Origin: Acetobacter fabarum
Lineage (GTDB): Bacteria; Pseudomonadota; Alphaproteobacteria; Acetobacterales; Acetobacteraceae
Reading direction: 5' to 3'
DNA length: 64,000 nt
NCBI RefSeq assembly: GCF_011516925.1
Contig: NZ_WOTG01000003.1
Coordinates: 186,001-250,000 of the forward strand
This document shows, one piece after another, positions 18,499 through 27,530 of the stretch. The notes below the pieces were generated by a model, which was not told the origin of the DNA, did not search any database, and saw only the letters and a program-made list of their open reading frames with translations. Positions within the stretch are counted from its first letter, which is position 1. Each line of letters starts with the position of its first letter. A program made the position numbers and the translations under genes.

Positions 18499-18831
18499 TT
18501 AATTCAAAGCCCAACAGCGTGAAGTCGGCACGTTCTGATCTGTCTGGGGATTGGGTGCGGTTAACACACACAACACAGTTTGCTTACGCCCCTCTACTGT
18601 TAAAAGAACCCCTTGCCCCGAATAGTCCGTCGTGCTGATGACCTTGAAACCCTTGTTCAATAACTCGGTCAAAGACAACGCAAGTGGTTTCAACGTCGTG
18701 GGAACCGCCAACGGACTATAGGGGGATTTCACACCCGACTGCGGCAGCCAGTCCCCCGATGACTGGGCAAAACCACAAACCGGCCCTAAAAGACCAAGGG
18801 CTATCATCACCATAAAACCGGCTTTGCGCAT
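18499..18831 (-). CDS. Small secreted protein of unknown function
   Basis: A 110-residue protein from the ATG at 18831, chosen over the upstream frame start because a strong GGAGGAAG site precedes it. Residues 1-23 (MRKAGFMVMIALGLLGPVCGFAQ) form a signal peptide ending in an Ala-Gln cleavage region. The mature protein has two cysteines (VLCVL and SRCW) that could form a disulfide in the periplasm. No family is recognised. It is divergent from the exonuclease gene. Confidence 0.65.
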   Translation of the reverse strand: MRKAGFMVMIALGLLGPVCGFAQSSGDWLPQSGVKSPYSPLAVPTTLKPLALSLTELLNKGFKVISTTDYSGQGVLLTVEGRKQTVLCVLTAPNPQTDQNVPTSRCWALN

Positions 18832-18913
18832 GAGACTTCCTCCTTCTAATGCTGTCACAGCCTGTAACGGATTGCCCCCTGTTTATCACACCAGGCGTTA
18901 AGGGAGCGCTTCT

Positions 18914-19804
18914 GTGCAACACACCTCGCTGGAAGATCAGGCACGCACCTTGGAAGCCACAGGTGCTTACCGGGTTTTACGTCGTATCGCGCCCCTTCCG
19001 CTTGAGACACAGGTGCCGCGTGAGCAGACCCGTGTGGGCCTTTTTCTGGATCTTGAAACCACCGGCCTCGACCCGGCCTGTCATGAGATCATCGAATTCG
19101 GAATGGTGCCCTTTGTCTATACGCTGGATGGGCATATTCTCGGCACCTTACCGCCCTTCAATCGTCTGAGAGAGCCTTCCCACCCCATCCCTTCCGACAT
19201 TACAGCCCTTACCGGCATCACACAGGAGATGGTTGCAGGTAAAACCATCGCCCCTGAAGAGGTCGCCCAGTTCGCGGCCCAGGCAGCCCTCATCGTCGCC
19301 CATAACGCCCGCTTTGACAGGCTGTTTGCCGAACGCTTCTGGGAGGGGTTTTCAACACTACCCTGGGCCTGTTCCATGGAAGATGTGCCTTGGCAGGCAG
19401 AAGGCTATGAAGGGCGCAGCCTTGGTTATCTCGTCATGCAGGCCGGGTGGTTTTTTGAGGGACACCGGGCCGCTGATGATTGTCTGGCTGGTGTGACCTT
19501 ACTCAGCACACGTCTGCCTAAAACACAGACCCCAGCCCTCTCCGCCCTGCTTCAGGAAGCGCGGCAACCCCGCTGGCAGATCTGGGCGGAGAATGCCCCC
19601 TTTGACCTTAAAGATAAGCTCAAGGCCCGTGGCTACCGCTGGAATGACGGCACAGATAGTCGCCCCAAAGCGTGGTTTACCGAAGTGCCGCAGGCGCAAA
19701 AAGAAGACGAACAGCATTTCCTGAAAACAGAAATCTATCTTCGTGAGGTCGCCCTGCTCACCCGTGAAATTACCGCATGGGATCGTTTCTCAGCCCGCGC
19801 CTGA
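18914..19804 (+). CDS. DEDDh 3'-5' exonuclease (DnaQ-like)
   Basis: A 296-residue exonuclease. Motif I is FLDLETTGLD (D46, E48), motif II is in VAHNARFDRLF, and motif III is HRAADDCLAG (His and Asp of DEDDh). It resembles the epsilon proofreading subunit of DNA polymerase III but is an accessory gene here. The C-terminal 80 residues (PFDLKDKLKARGYRWNDG and KAWFTEV) form a separate small domain seen in element-borne DnaQ-like proteins. It starts at GTG 18914 after an AGGGAG site. A role in element DNA processing or defence is possible. Confidence 0.85.
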   Translation: MQHTSLEDQARTLEATGAYRVLRRIAPLPLETQVPREQTRVGLFLDLETTGLDPACHEIIEFGMVPFVYTLDGHILGTLPPFNRLREPSHPIPSDITALTGITQEMVAGKTIAPEEVAQFAAQAALIVAHNARFDRLFAERFWEGFSTLPWACSMEDVPWQAEGYEGRSLGYLVMQAGWFFEGHRAADDCLAGVTLLSTRLPKTQTPALSALLQEARQPRWQIWAENAPFDLKDKLKARGYRWNDGTDSRPKAWFTEVPQAQKEDEQHFLKTEIYLREVALLTREITAWDRFSARA

Positions 19805-19854
19805 AACACGCCCCTTTCCATTCCCCACTTCCCTTATTCCTCGGCATGGTAACA

Positions 19855-19890
19855 GCAGACAGGCGGCAATCGCCCTCATATTAGACGTTC
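19855..19890 (+). repeat. Dispersed intergenic repeat, copy A (partial)
   Basis: GCAGACAGGCGGCAATCGCC at 19855-19874, with a related tail ending TTAGACGTT, matches copy B (21201-21220) with one mismatch and copy C (28511-28530) more loosely. It lies just before the AT-rich Abi-like gene, and copy B lies just after it. Confidence 0.6.
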
Positions 19891-20018
19891 GGACCTCTCA
19901 ATAACCTTCGGAAAGCAGACATAAATGATTCCTATTTTCATGGTTTGTTTTGGTTGATATAAGGTATTTTCACTGGCAATTTAATTGTAATATAGTATTT
20001 TTAAGGAAGTTTATTTTT

Positions 20019-21110
20019 ATGATTTATAAGGTCATATGCTTATTCGATAAAATAAATAGTATAATTTTATCTTTTTTTATTTTTATAATTTCTCCAATTC
20101 TTTTTGTTCTGATATGTTTCGTATGGCTTTTTTGGGGGGCAGATGAAAGCCTAATCTACAACTATATTACAAAATCGACATCTAAGTTTGACGACTATTC
20201 TATATTTGGAGCGTGGGGGGATACATTTGGAGCGTTTAATGCACTTATAACAGCATTAGGCTTTATAGGAATTGTTATAACAATTATTTTGCAATATATA
20301 TCGTTTAAAAACGATAAAAAGAATACAAACAAACAAAATATAGAGTCTTTAATATTTAAACAAATAAGTGTGATAAACGAACTTAGAAAGGAAATAACTT
20401 TTTCTTTTCCAAATAACGATTCCGATTTTAATAAAAGCATAACATATTTTATTGCAAAGCAAAAAAAGGATGATGTTGTTGTAGAGTATAGCGTTTTTGG
20501 GAAAAAAATATTTAAAATATGCGTAAATCCTATTTCTTTACTATATAGAGAGAAGAAATATTTTTTTGGTGAAATTCCGATCATAATATCAAAACGAAAA
20601 AATAATATATCAATATCTCAAGGAAAAGAAGCTCTTAGGCTTTTGGAGCATTATATATCAGTAAAAATAAGCCAAAAAGAGAAGAAAAAAGAAAAAATAG
20701 ATACTCAGGCAATGGTTTCCATATACATAGATGCATTTCATAAAAATAATGAATATAAAAATGGTGCTTATTTTAGAACTCTATACTATATTTTAGAAAA
20801 AATAATGAATGAAAAATATCTATCAAATAGAGAAAAGGAAGAATATGGAAATTTAATTCGAGGGCAAATGTCTTCTCCAGAGTGTAGTATTATAGCTATA
20901 AACGCACTAGCTCCTTTTTCGAAAGATTTATATGATATAGTTATATACTTTAGGCTTTTGAAGTATGTAACAAACCCACATATTAAAAAACATTTAGCAA
21001 TGTTCTATCCGGAAAAAGCTTTTTCTGAAAGAAAAAGTATAAGAAATTTATTCTTAAAGAAATACATCGAAAAGAAAAAGTTATCGACAATTAAGAGACT
21101 TCAAAAATAA
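20019..21110 (+). CDS. AT-rich membrane protein, putative abortive-infection (AbiC-like)
   Basis: A 363-residue protein from ATG 20019, preceded by AAGGAAG; an upstream start at 19950 is in frame but lacks a site. Two membrane segments (IILSFFIFIISPILFVLICFV and ALITALGFIGIVITIILQYI) bracket a short loop ending in FGAWGDTFGAFNAL. A cytosolic, Lys-rich helical domain follows with YFRTLYYILEKI near residue 250. That layout and the YFRTLYYIL segment resemble the putative phage abortive-infection family putAbiC. Base composition is far more AT-rich than any neighbour, so it was acquired from another source. Family assignment is from memory and needs a profile search. Confidence 0.6.
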   Translation: MIYKVICLFDKINSIILSFFIFIISPILFVLICFVWLFWGADESLIYNYITKSTSKFDDYSIFGAWGDTFGAFNALITALGFIGIVITIILQYISFKNDKKNTNKQNIESLIFKQISVINELRKEITFSFPNNDSDFNKSITYFIAKQKKDDVVVEYSVFGKKIFKICVNPISLLYREKKYFFGEIPIIISKRKNNISISQGKEALRLLEHYISVKISQKEKKKEKIDTQAMVSIYIDAFHKNNEYKNGAYFRTLYYILEKIMNEKYLSNREKEEYGNLIRGQMSSPECSIIAINALAPFSKDLYDIVIYFRLLKYVTNPHIKKHLAMFYPEKAFSERKSIRNLFLKKYIEKKKLSTIKRLQK

Positions 21111-21149
21111 TTTTTTTATTTACACTTATAAGTGCCTATTTTATTGAAA

Positions 21150-21236
21150 GCAGACATTCTCATCTCCCCCCTAATCTGCCTGTCCGCTCAGTGATGTAGA
21201 GCAGACAGGCGGCAGTCGCCTCTTTTAAGACATACA
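21150..21236 (+). repeat. Dispersed intergenic repeat, copy B (long)
   Basis: An approximately 87-bp copy running from GCAGACATTCTCATC to AAGACATA. It aligns along its length with copy C (28461-28545): shared blocks are GACATTCT, CTGCCT, GATGT, the CAGACAG-AGTCGCC block and AGACAT. It follows the Abi-like gene and precedes the redox block. Confidence 0.6.
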
Positions 21237-21689
21237 ACGCGCCATAAAGAATTCCCCAAACCGGACATGCGCTCGTAGCAAGTCCGATATGCTCGTGTAT
21301 GCTGTGCCCCCACTATTTTTGTTCGCAGCTAATTTCGGCTCGTGTCCCTGACAAGGTTGCATACAGCCATAATTGTGCCGCAGCAGAATGAGTGACCTTT
21401 TTGGGACAGCAGATTTTGTTCTACAAACCTTCGGAAGCCATTGTTTGCGTTTGGACTTCCCAAGCCGGGTGTCGCGGACGCCTCCCTGAATCTGTCGTGA
21501 CTATCTGTTCTCTACAACAGGCGACCTCGGAAGAGGTGAAGTGCTATTCTACGACCGGAGCCAATGGCAGCTTCATGCTCGATGTCAGCAGTTTTCAAGT
21601 GATGCCCCTGTGACAAGAGCCACGAGAAAACGGGTGACTAAACGACAAAAGACGCGTTTGCCGGAGAAGCTGGCCCCAATACAGTGATC
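21237..21689 (+). other. Intergenic stretch with no gene seen
   Basis: No convincing coding frame, RNA or palindrome is visible. A 73-codon frame at 21392-21613 has no ribosome site and no family resemblance. Sequence style suggests debris of past insertions between the Abi-like gene and the HxlR regulator. Confidence 0.5.
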
Positions 21690-22169
21690 TTAATTCAGAC
21701 CGTCACGAGGCTCAACGAAAGTGCTATTCCTCTCACTGTCGAACCGATCGCGTGCCGTTCTGAATGCCGCAGCGTTGTCAATAATCCACCGCCAAAGAGG
21801 CATCATTCCTACGAGCAGCCCCTTTCCCAACGGAGTGAGAGTATAATCCACCCGTGGCGGGACCTCACCGTAATCATGGCGAATAATAAGACCGTCGCGT
21901 TCTAACTGACGAAGAGAACGCGTCAACATACGCTGCGTAACCCCATCAAGCCGCCGCGCCAGCTCTGCGTGCCGCAGAGTACCAGCAACACCAAGAATAT
22001 GGACAATACCGAGTGACCATCTGTTGCCGGCATGCGCAAGCACTTCTCGCTTCAACCCGCCATCGTTGTCACTGAGAGCAGCACAGGCTGCCTGCGACTG
22101 AGCCATCACGGCATCGAAGTCCAGATTATAGAACGGTATCACTCGTGTACCTTCTTCGCTTTCCCGCAT
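21690..22169 (-). CDS. HxlR-family transcriptional regulator
   Basis: A 159-residue winged-helix regulator with the HxlR core: GNRWSLGIVHIL, then LRHAELARRLDGVTQRMLTRSLRQLERDGLIIR and VDYTLTPLGKGLL. Such proteins usually repress a divergent redox gene and respond to electrophiles or metals. It is divergent from the NmrA-like gene with only 39 bp between, so one operator would control both. The N-terminal cysteine (about residue 29, QAACAAL) lies before the winged helix and could be a redox sensor. Confidence 0.88.
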   Translation of the reverse strand: MRESEEGTRVIPFYNLDFDAVMAQSQAACAALSDNDGGLKREVLAHAGNRWSLGIVHILGVAGTLRHAELARRLDGVTQRMLTRSLRQLERDGLIIRHDYGEVPPRVDYTLTPLGKGLLVGMMPLWRWIIDNAAAFRTARDRFDSERNSTFVEPRDGLN

Positions 22170-22208
22170 CGCGTCTTATTTTAACTTTATAACCATAAGG
22201 AATTCCTG

Positions 22209-23135
22209 ATGCCAGCGATGAAGACCCCTGTCATTGAAACCCTTGTCATCGGCGCCGGAGAGCTTGGTCAGACCGTCATCACCGGCCTGCTTGAACAGAA
22301 CCCGGAATGCACTCGGTCAATCAGCGTTCTTCTCAGACCATCAAGCGGAAGCACCAGAACGGATATTGCGCGACAATTAAAGCAAAAAGGCCTGCAGATC
22401 GTTTATGCTGATCTTTCGACGGAAACGGTAGAGGACCTCTCCGCCCTCTTCGCCAAGTTCAATACAATTATATGTTGTACCGGGTTTGTTGGTGGCCCCG
22501 GTACACAGCGTAAAATTACCAGTGCTGTCCTGAAGGCTGGGGTGGACCGTTATGTGCCGTGGCAGTTTGGTGTCGATTACGATGTTGTTGGACGTGGTAG
22601 CGGGCAGCCAGTATTTGATGAGCAATCAGACGTAAGGGACATGCTGCGCGGTCAATCTGCGACCCAATGGATAATCATTTCGACAGGAATCTTCACCAGC
22701 TTTCTGTTTGAGCCAGCTTTCGGTTTGGTGGATCTTCAAGGCGCCAAGGTTCGCGCACTCGGCAGTTGGGATAACCGTCTGACGGTGACCACTTCCGAAG
22801 ATATAGGACGACTTACAGCGAGCATCCTCGCCCATAAACCGCCGATCCAGAACGAGGTGGTTTACGTTGCCGGGGATACGTTCTCCTACGCTCAACTCGC
22901 CGAAAAGATGGAGCACTACCTTGGCCACCCTGTCATTCGGGAACTGTGGGATATGGATAGGCTACGCGCAGAAGTCGCCGCACACCCTGATGACGGAATA
23001 CGGAAATATCGTCTTGCGTTTGCACGCGATACTGGCGTGGCATGGGACAAGAAACAGACTTTCAACGCTTTACAGGGCATTGAAGTAACCGACGCCATGA
23101 CCTGGCTAAAACACCAGCAACGTCATGTAGCTTAA
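22209..23135 (+). CDS. NmrA-like NAD(P)-binding oxidoreductase (aromatic alcohol reductase type)
   Basis: A 308-residue atypical SDR/NmrA-fold protein. The N-terminal nucleotide-binding loop is LVIGAGELGQTV (about residues 12-23). It then shows the NmrA-type VLLRPSS and YADLSTETVEDL, VPWQFGVDYD and a C-terminal substrate lobe. Relatives include isoflavone-reductase-like and aromatic alcohol reductases as well as redox-sensing proteins. AAGGAA precedes the ATG. Regulation by the divergent HxlR protein is likely. Confidence 0.8.
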   Translation: MPAMKTPVIETLVIGAGELGQTVITGLLEQNPECTRSISVLLRPSSGSTRTDIARQLKQKGLQIVYADLSTETVEDLSALFAKFNTIICCTGFVGGPGTQRKITSAVLKAGVDRYVPWQFGVDYDVVGRGSGQPVFDEQSDVRDMLRGQSATQWIIISTGIFTSFLFEPAFGLVDLQGAKVRALGSWDNRLTVTTSEDIGRLTASILAHKPPIQNEVVYVAGDTFSYAQLAEKMEHYLGHPVIRELWDMDRLRAEVAAHPDDGIRKYRLAFARDTGVAWDKKQTFNALQGIEVTDAMTWLKHQQRHVA

Positions 23136-23209
23136 ACCACTCACTGTTTGCGACATCTGAATTCCGGGAGGCACAAGGTCAGCATCAATCCTGGCCATCA
23201 GCCCTTGGT

Positions 23210-23662
23210 CTACTTGCAGAGCGTGGCCGGAGCATGGCACGCTGCTAGCCTCTGATGGAAGGCGGCATGAAGCGCTGCAAGTGTAATCTGGCCAAAACGC
23301 GCGAGAAGTTGGGCCGTAACATCCGCAAGGACGCCACTCATTGCATCGTTAACGGCTTCCTCAACAAGGCATTCAGTCTTTTCACTCCGGTTCCCTATGG
23401 CGAATAATCTTGGGGCATCAAGAGCCTCGTAAATATCTCGCAGCGTTACCCGATCCAACTGGCATGAAAGCGTCCACCCCCCGCCATGTCCTTTCTCGGA
23501 GTGCACATATCCATGCTCACGCAGACCGCCCATAAGACGTCGCACAACCACGGGGTTGGTGTTAAGGGCGCGAGCCAGGGCTTCTGACGTCATGGGACCA
23601 CCTGCTTCTGCCATATGCAGGAGTACGTGGAGCACACAGGATAATCTGTTATCTTGTCTCAT
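23210..23662 (-). CDS. Rrf2-family transcriptional regulator
   Basis: A 150-residue Rrf2-type winged-helix protein: DNRLSCVLHVLLHMAE, then MTSEALARALNTNPVVVRRLMGGLREHGYVHSEKGHGGGWTL, with DIYEAL and LAALHAAF further on. The three-cysteine Fe-S cluster of IscR/NsrR is not present in the usual spacing; only scattered cysteines are seen, so it probably senses something other than a cluster. It is divergent from the DUF2938 membrane-protein gene. Confidence 0.87.
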   Translation of the reverse strand: MRQDNRLSCVLHVLLHMAEAGGPMTSEALARALNTNPVVVRRLMGGLREHGYVHSEKGHGGGWTLSCQLDRVTLRDIYEALDAPRLFAIGNRSEKTECLVEEAVNDAMSGVLADVTAQLLARFGQITLAALHAAFHQRLAACHAPATLCK

Positions 23663-23765
23663 GTAACTTCATGTGTTGCTAGAGTACGATTTCGTCAGTA
23701 TATCATGAAACTCGAAAAGTGACATGAAAGTGTGCGCGAATACTCTTACTTCGAGGACATGCTGT

Positions 23766-24248
23766 ATGAATTTGCTCGAAATTCTGACAGTCGGCGTCGT
23801 GGCGACTGCTGCATCCGATATCTGGCAACAAGCCCAGAAACCATTGACTGGAATTCCTGCAGCCAACTGGTCTGTCACCGGCCGCTGGGTCATAGGGTGG
23901 CGTGACGGCAGGATCTATGACCCAATGATTGGAAAAAGACCCTCCCTGAAAGGAGAGGCCACTGTTGGCTGGGCATTTCATTATCTGATTGGTGCTGTTT
24001 ATGCCGCACTGTACCTCAGTTTTGTGGTGGTTATAGCAAAGACAGTCCCCACACTGCTAAATGGTCTACTCTTCGGACTTGTTACCCTTTTAGCCCCTTT
24101 TCTGTTTATGAAACCTGCTCTGGGCGGCGGTTTTTTCGGGCTTAGGGCTCCCAATCCTGGAAAAGGACTATTTCTCAGTATAAGCGCTCATGCTGTCTTT
24201 GGAATGGGACTGTATTTAGGTGAACTTTTTTACCAAGGTTTTTTCTGA
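23766..24248 (+). CDS. DUF2938 inner-membrane protein
   Basis: A 160-residue protein from ATG 23766, which has GAGGACA upstream; the earlier in-frame ATG at 23724 adds an unlikely polar stretch. Four membrane segments are seen, with conserved-looking WQQAQKPLTGIPAANW, GRWVIGW and GEATVGWAFHYLIG. The pattern is typical of the DUF2938 family, whose function is unknown. It is paired with the divergent Rrf2 regulator. Confidence 0.75.
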   Translation: MNLLEILTVGVVATAASDIWQQAQKPLTGIPAANWSVTGRWVIGWRDGRIYDPMIGKRPSLKGEATVGWAFHYLIGAVYAALYLSFVVVIAKTVPTLLNGLLFGLVTLLAPFLFMKPALGGGFFGLRAPNPGKGLFLSISAHAVFGMGLYLGELFYQGFF

Positions 24249-24267
24249 AACCTTATTCAGAGAGTGA

Positions 24268-25182
24268 TTACAGTTTTCTATAGTGACGAGGACTGACACC
24301 TGTCACTCTGCGGAAGACCTGAGCAAAGTGACTTGGACTGTCGTATCCGATCCCCAAGGCAATCTCGATAATGGAAAGATTGGTCTTACGAAGCATTTCT
24401 GATGCTTTCTGGACGCGGTGCTGCATGAACCAACCAGAGGGGGTTTGTCCCGTGGTTGTACGGAATGAGCGACTGAAGTGAAAACGGCTCATGCCACACA
24501 AAGCAGCAAGACAATCCAAATCAAATGGCTCAGCCAGATGTGCTTCCATATGATCAAGAACTCTACGCAGTTTCCATGTGGGCAAGAGAGTGGATCGTAG
24601 CTTTATCTTAGCTCTGGCATCAGCATACTGTCTTAAAAGATGAACTGTCAGACTTTCCAGAAGGCCATTTACAAATAAGGAATTTGTAATAACGGAAGAT
24701 TGCACTTCAGCTATCAGACCACTCAAAATGCCTGATATGAAAGCATCCTCCCCGCCCGAAACATCCCGCATTCGAATACGGGATGAAGTCAGATTTAATG
24801 ACTTGGCAGCTCGATCGACAAGCTCAAGTCCAAGATAGAGATGCAACACTTCAAAACAAGTGTTTCCCTTGCCCTGCCACCGCATCAGATAGGGTGTGTC
24901 CGTCTGCGTGAGGTAAAATGTTCCTGCTCTTGCCTTGCTCTGTTCCCAAGGCCCTGTCAGTTCACGCTCTTCAATATTTGCTTCTCCGCGGATAACACAA
25001 ACAAGCAGGGGTTCTGCGACGGCAGGTACAAGAATTTCGTCTTCTTGTACCGGGCGAGTGAATATCTGGACGTCAACATCCTTCCAGACATCCCCTTCAC
25101 TTTGCGCGACTTTCTTCCCGGGGAGAAGTTGCTCCAGTGTCAAACTGGCAGCACGCCGAGAAGGAAGGCAGGACAAAACCAT
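24268..25182 (-). CDS. AraC-family transcriptional regulator
   Basis: A 304-residue regulator. The N-terminal cupin-like effector domain (about residues 30-190) is followed by the double helix-turn-helix: LDCLAALCGMSRFHFSRSFRTTTGQTPSGWF and LSIIEIALGIGYDSPSHFAQVFRRVTGVSPRHYRKL at the very C terminus. It is divergent from the SDR gene with about 150 bp between, which suggests that it controls that gene. Confidence 0.92.
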   Translation of the reverse strand: MVLSCLPSRRAASLTLEQLLPGKKVAQSEGDVWKDVDVQIFTRPVQEDEILVPAVAEPLLVCVIRGEANIEERELTGPWEQSKARAGTFYLTQTDTPYLMRWQGKGNTCFEVLHLYLGLELVDRAAKSLNLTSSRIRMRDVSGGEDAFISGILSGLIAEVQSSVITNSLFVNGLLESLTVHLLRQYADARAKIKLRSTLLPTWKLRRVLDHMEAHLAEPFDLDCLAALCGMSRFHFSRSFRTTTGQTPSGWFMQHRVQKASEMLRKTNLSIIEIALGIGYDSPSHFAQVFRRVTGVSPRHYRKL

Positions 25183-25331
25183 CTGCTACACTCTCTCATT
25201 TCCATGCGCGACTATCTATAGCGCAAAATCGCGATAGTTTCAGCAAGAAGCCATGAGAGATATCTTCTGGCATAATTTACATCTCCTTCGACAATGAAGG
25301 CCGATTGAAGGCTCGTCGTGTGGAGAAGATT

Positions 25332-26078
25332 ATGAATATTGCAGGAAAAGTTGCTCTGGTGACCGGAGCATCCAGTGGCATTGGTGCGGCAACAGCGCGC
25401 AAACTCGCAACAGCAGGAATCACAGTTGGTCTGGCGGCACGTCGTCATGATCGCCTGGAAACGCTTGTCAGTGAGATTACCAAGGCTGGCGGTCACGCTA
25501 TTCCTCTGGTGACGGACGTTACTGATCTTGTCTCGTGTCAAGAAGCGGCAAAGAGCTTGATCGCCCAATTTGGAAGGATTGATGTTCTGGTCAACAACGC
25601 GGGCCTAATGCCCCTATCCAGCGTTGACAACCTGAAAGTGGACGAATGGCAGCAGATGGTGGACGTCAATATATCCGGTGCTCTCAATGCAACGGCAGCC
25701 GTTCTTCCGCAGATGATCGCACAGCATTCGGGTCATATTTTCAACATGTCCTCGATTGCAGGCCGGAAGGTCTTTACGGGTCTCGCCGTTTATTGTGCCA
25801 CCAAGGCTGCGGTGACAGCGTTTTCAGACGGCCTAAGAATGGAGATCGGACCAAAGCATAATATCCGCGTTACCTGCATTCAGCCGGGAGCCGTAAAATC
25901 AGAGCTTTACGATCAAATTACAGATGCTGATTACCGCAAACAGATGGATGACCTTGCAGCGTCCATGACCTTTCTCGAGGGCGAGGACATAGCAGACAGT
26001 ATCCTTTTTGCTCTGAAATCACCTGCACGTATGGATGTTGCAGAACTGTTTGTTCTTCCGACTGAACAGGGATGGTGA
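25332..26078 (+). CDS. Short-chain dehydrogenase/reductase (SDR)
   Basis: A 248-residue classical SDR. The cofactor motif is TGASSGIG (about 11-18), followed by NNAG near residue 88, the catalytic Ser in NMSSIAG and the YCATK motif (Tyr and Lys). ARRHDR after beta-2 suggests NADP preference. I chose ATG 25332 ([12 protein letters not shown]) because it gives the canonical N terminus. The substrate is unknown. It is divergent from the AraC-type regulator. Confidence 0.92.
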   Translation: MNIAGKVALVTGASSGIGAATARKLATAGITVGLAARRHDRLETLVSEITKAGGHAIPLVTDVTDLVSCQEAAKSLIAQFGRIDVLVNNAGLMPLSSVDNLKVDEWQQMVDVNISGALNATAAVLPQMIAQHSGHIFNMSSIAGRKVFTGLAVYCATKAAVTAFSDGLRMEIGPKHNIRVTCIQPGAVKSELYDQITDADYRKQMDDLAASMTFLEGEDIADSILFALKSPARMDVAELFVLPTEQGW

Positions 26079-26118
26079 ACAGGAACTGATTGCCAACTGA
26101 GCTTAGGAGTCAGGCACC

Positions 26119-27030
26119 CTACCGTCGAAAAGAGGCTTCAGGCTGGAAAGCCTCTTGAAGCTCGGTCACAAAGACCCGCAGCTTTGGTGTCATAACCGGA
26201 CCTGCGTTATAGAGCAGGTGCACGGGCCTGTCCGGAACTTTCCACCTGGGCATAAGCCGGACAAGCCGTTTGCTTTTAATATCTGGAAGCAGAGCCTGCT
26301 CATATCCCAGCAGAATGCCATCGCCACCAAGAGCTGCAGAATGCAGAACACTTGAATCATTACTGATTATCTTCCCGGACACGGTGACAGGTCGCGTAAC
26401 GCTCCCCTGAGAAAGGTGCCACGTGGTTACAGGGCCGCCGGAGTTTTCATATAGGAGACACTCGTGGCGCATCAGATCTTCGGGCTGCCCTGGAAAACCG
26501 TGTTTTTCCAGATAGGTTTGAGCCGCGCAGATGACCCGACGATAGGCCGTCAAAGGACGACTGACCGCTGTAAGGTCCGTCTCCAGTTCACCAATTCGGA
26601 TCACAGCCTCATGACCATCCATTGTGGGGTGAACCAGTTGGTCTGTCAGGGATAAATGCACTTGAATTTCTGGGTATCTTTTTTGAAAACTGTGAATAAA
26701 TGATAGAAATACCGTTCGCCCGAAGGTGACTGGGACGCTGACAGATAATGTGCCGCGCGGTGTGCCAAGCGTATTGGCTGCCAGACTGTCAGCTCGTTCA
26801 GCAGCCTGCAGAACAAGCCGACATTGCTCGCAATAGAGCCGACCTGTTTCAGTCAGACTTTGCCGACGTGTCGTTCGATGCAACAGGCGAGCACCAAGGT
26901 GATGCTCCAGAGCCTCTATATGCTTGGCGACCATCTGCGGCGACAAAGTCAGATGCTGGGAGGCCGCAGCAAAGGACCCCAATTCCACGACCTTGATAAA
27001 AATCTTCATGCTGGTTAACCGGTCAAGCAT
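26119..27030 (-). CDS. LysR-family transcriptional regulator
   Basis: A 303-residue LysR-type protein. The N-terminal HTH is MLDRLTSMKIFIKVVELG followed by SFAAASQHLTLSPQMVAKHIEAL and LLHRTTRRQSLTETG. The C-terminal effector domain is complete in length, with HLSLTDQLVHPTMDGHEAVIRIG typical of the CrgA/AaeR-like subgroup. It is divergent from the YciI and MBL-fold genes. Confidence 0.93.
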   Translation of the reverse strand: MLDRLTSMKIFIKVVELGSFAAASQHLTLSPQMVAKHIEALEHHLGARLLHRTTRRQSLTETGRLYCEQCRLVLQAAERADSLAANTLGTPRGTLSVSVPVTFGRTVFLSFIHSFQKRYPEIQVHLSLTDQLVHPTMDGHEAVIRIGELETDLTAVSRPLTAYRRVICAAQTYLEKHGFPGQPEDLMRHECLLYENSGGPVTTWHLSQGSVTRPVTVSGKIISNDSSVLHSAALGGDGILLGYEQALLPDIKSKRLVRLMPRWKVPDRPVHLLYNAGPVMTPKLRVFVTELQEAFQPEASFRR

Positions 27031-27145
27031 TCATCCTCCTCAGTTGTGACTGATGTCTCGTATCGACAATTTATCCAGCGGAAAAGAGGAATATGCTGAA
27101 GGCTTCGAGTAATTGGCAAGTCCAGTTCTGGTGGAGACTTTCGAA

Positions 27146-27478
27146 ATGCCTGTTTATCTTGTGCGCATGGACCACCCTGACGGCGAGGGATGGGGACAGC
27201 ATGTCGCAGCACACGTGTTGTATCTCAGGCGCCTTATTCAGGAAGGCAGCCTGCTGGCGTCCGGTCCGTTGAAAGGGACCCCATTGCGCTCCGGCTTTCT
27301 GATTATGAAAGGCGCCAATCGGCAAGAGATCGACGCGATGATTGCCGGTGATCCCTTTGCATCCGAAGGTTTGATTTGTGATCTGCGGATTGAAGAATGG
27401 GACCCACTATTCGGGTGCCTGTCAAATCATGCAACAGGCAAACTCCCGCAAGAATTGAAGTCTCTTTTCCCTTCATGA
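27146..27478 (+). CDS. YciI-like protein
   Basis: A 110-residue protein from ATG 27146 (MPVYLVRMDHPDG). It has the YciI-fold pattern with a conserved His (RRLIQEGSLLASGPL and the preceding HVLYL) and Asp/Phe in AGDPFASEGLICDLRIEEW. YciI-like proteins are small dimeric enzymes of mostly unknown reaction; some are dehydrochlorinases or accessory decarboxylases. It is followed about 50 bp later by the MBL-fold hydrolase, probably in one transcript controlled by the divergent LysR protein. Confidence 0.85.
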   Translation: MPVYLVRMDHPDGEGWGQHVAAHVLYLRRLIQEGSLLASGPLKGTPLRSGFLIMKGANRQEIDAMIAGDPFASEGLICDLRIEEWDPLFGCLSNHATGKLPQELKSLFPS

Positions 27479-27530
27479 CGACAGCGCTGTGTTTTTTGAG
27501 AAATAAAAACGAAAAGAGAGCCTTGGGATT

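Noticed and set aside
21392-21613. 73-codon frame in the gap after the Abi-like gene
   Set aside because: No ribosome site, no neighbours in the same direction and no protein-like pattern.
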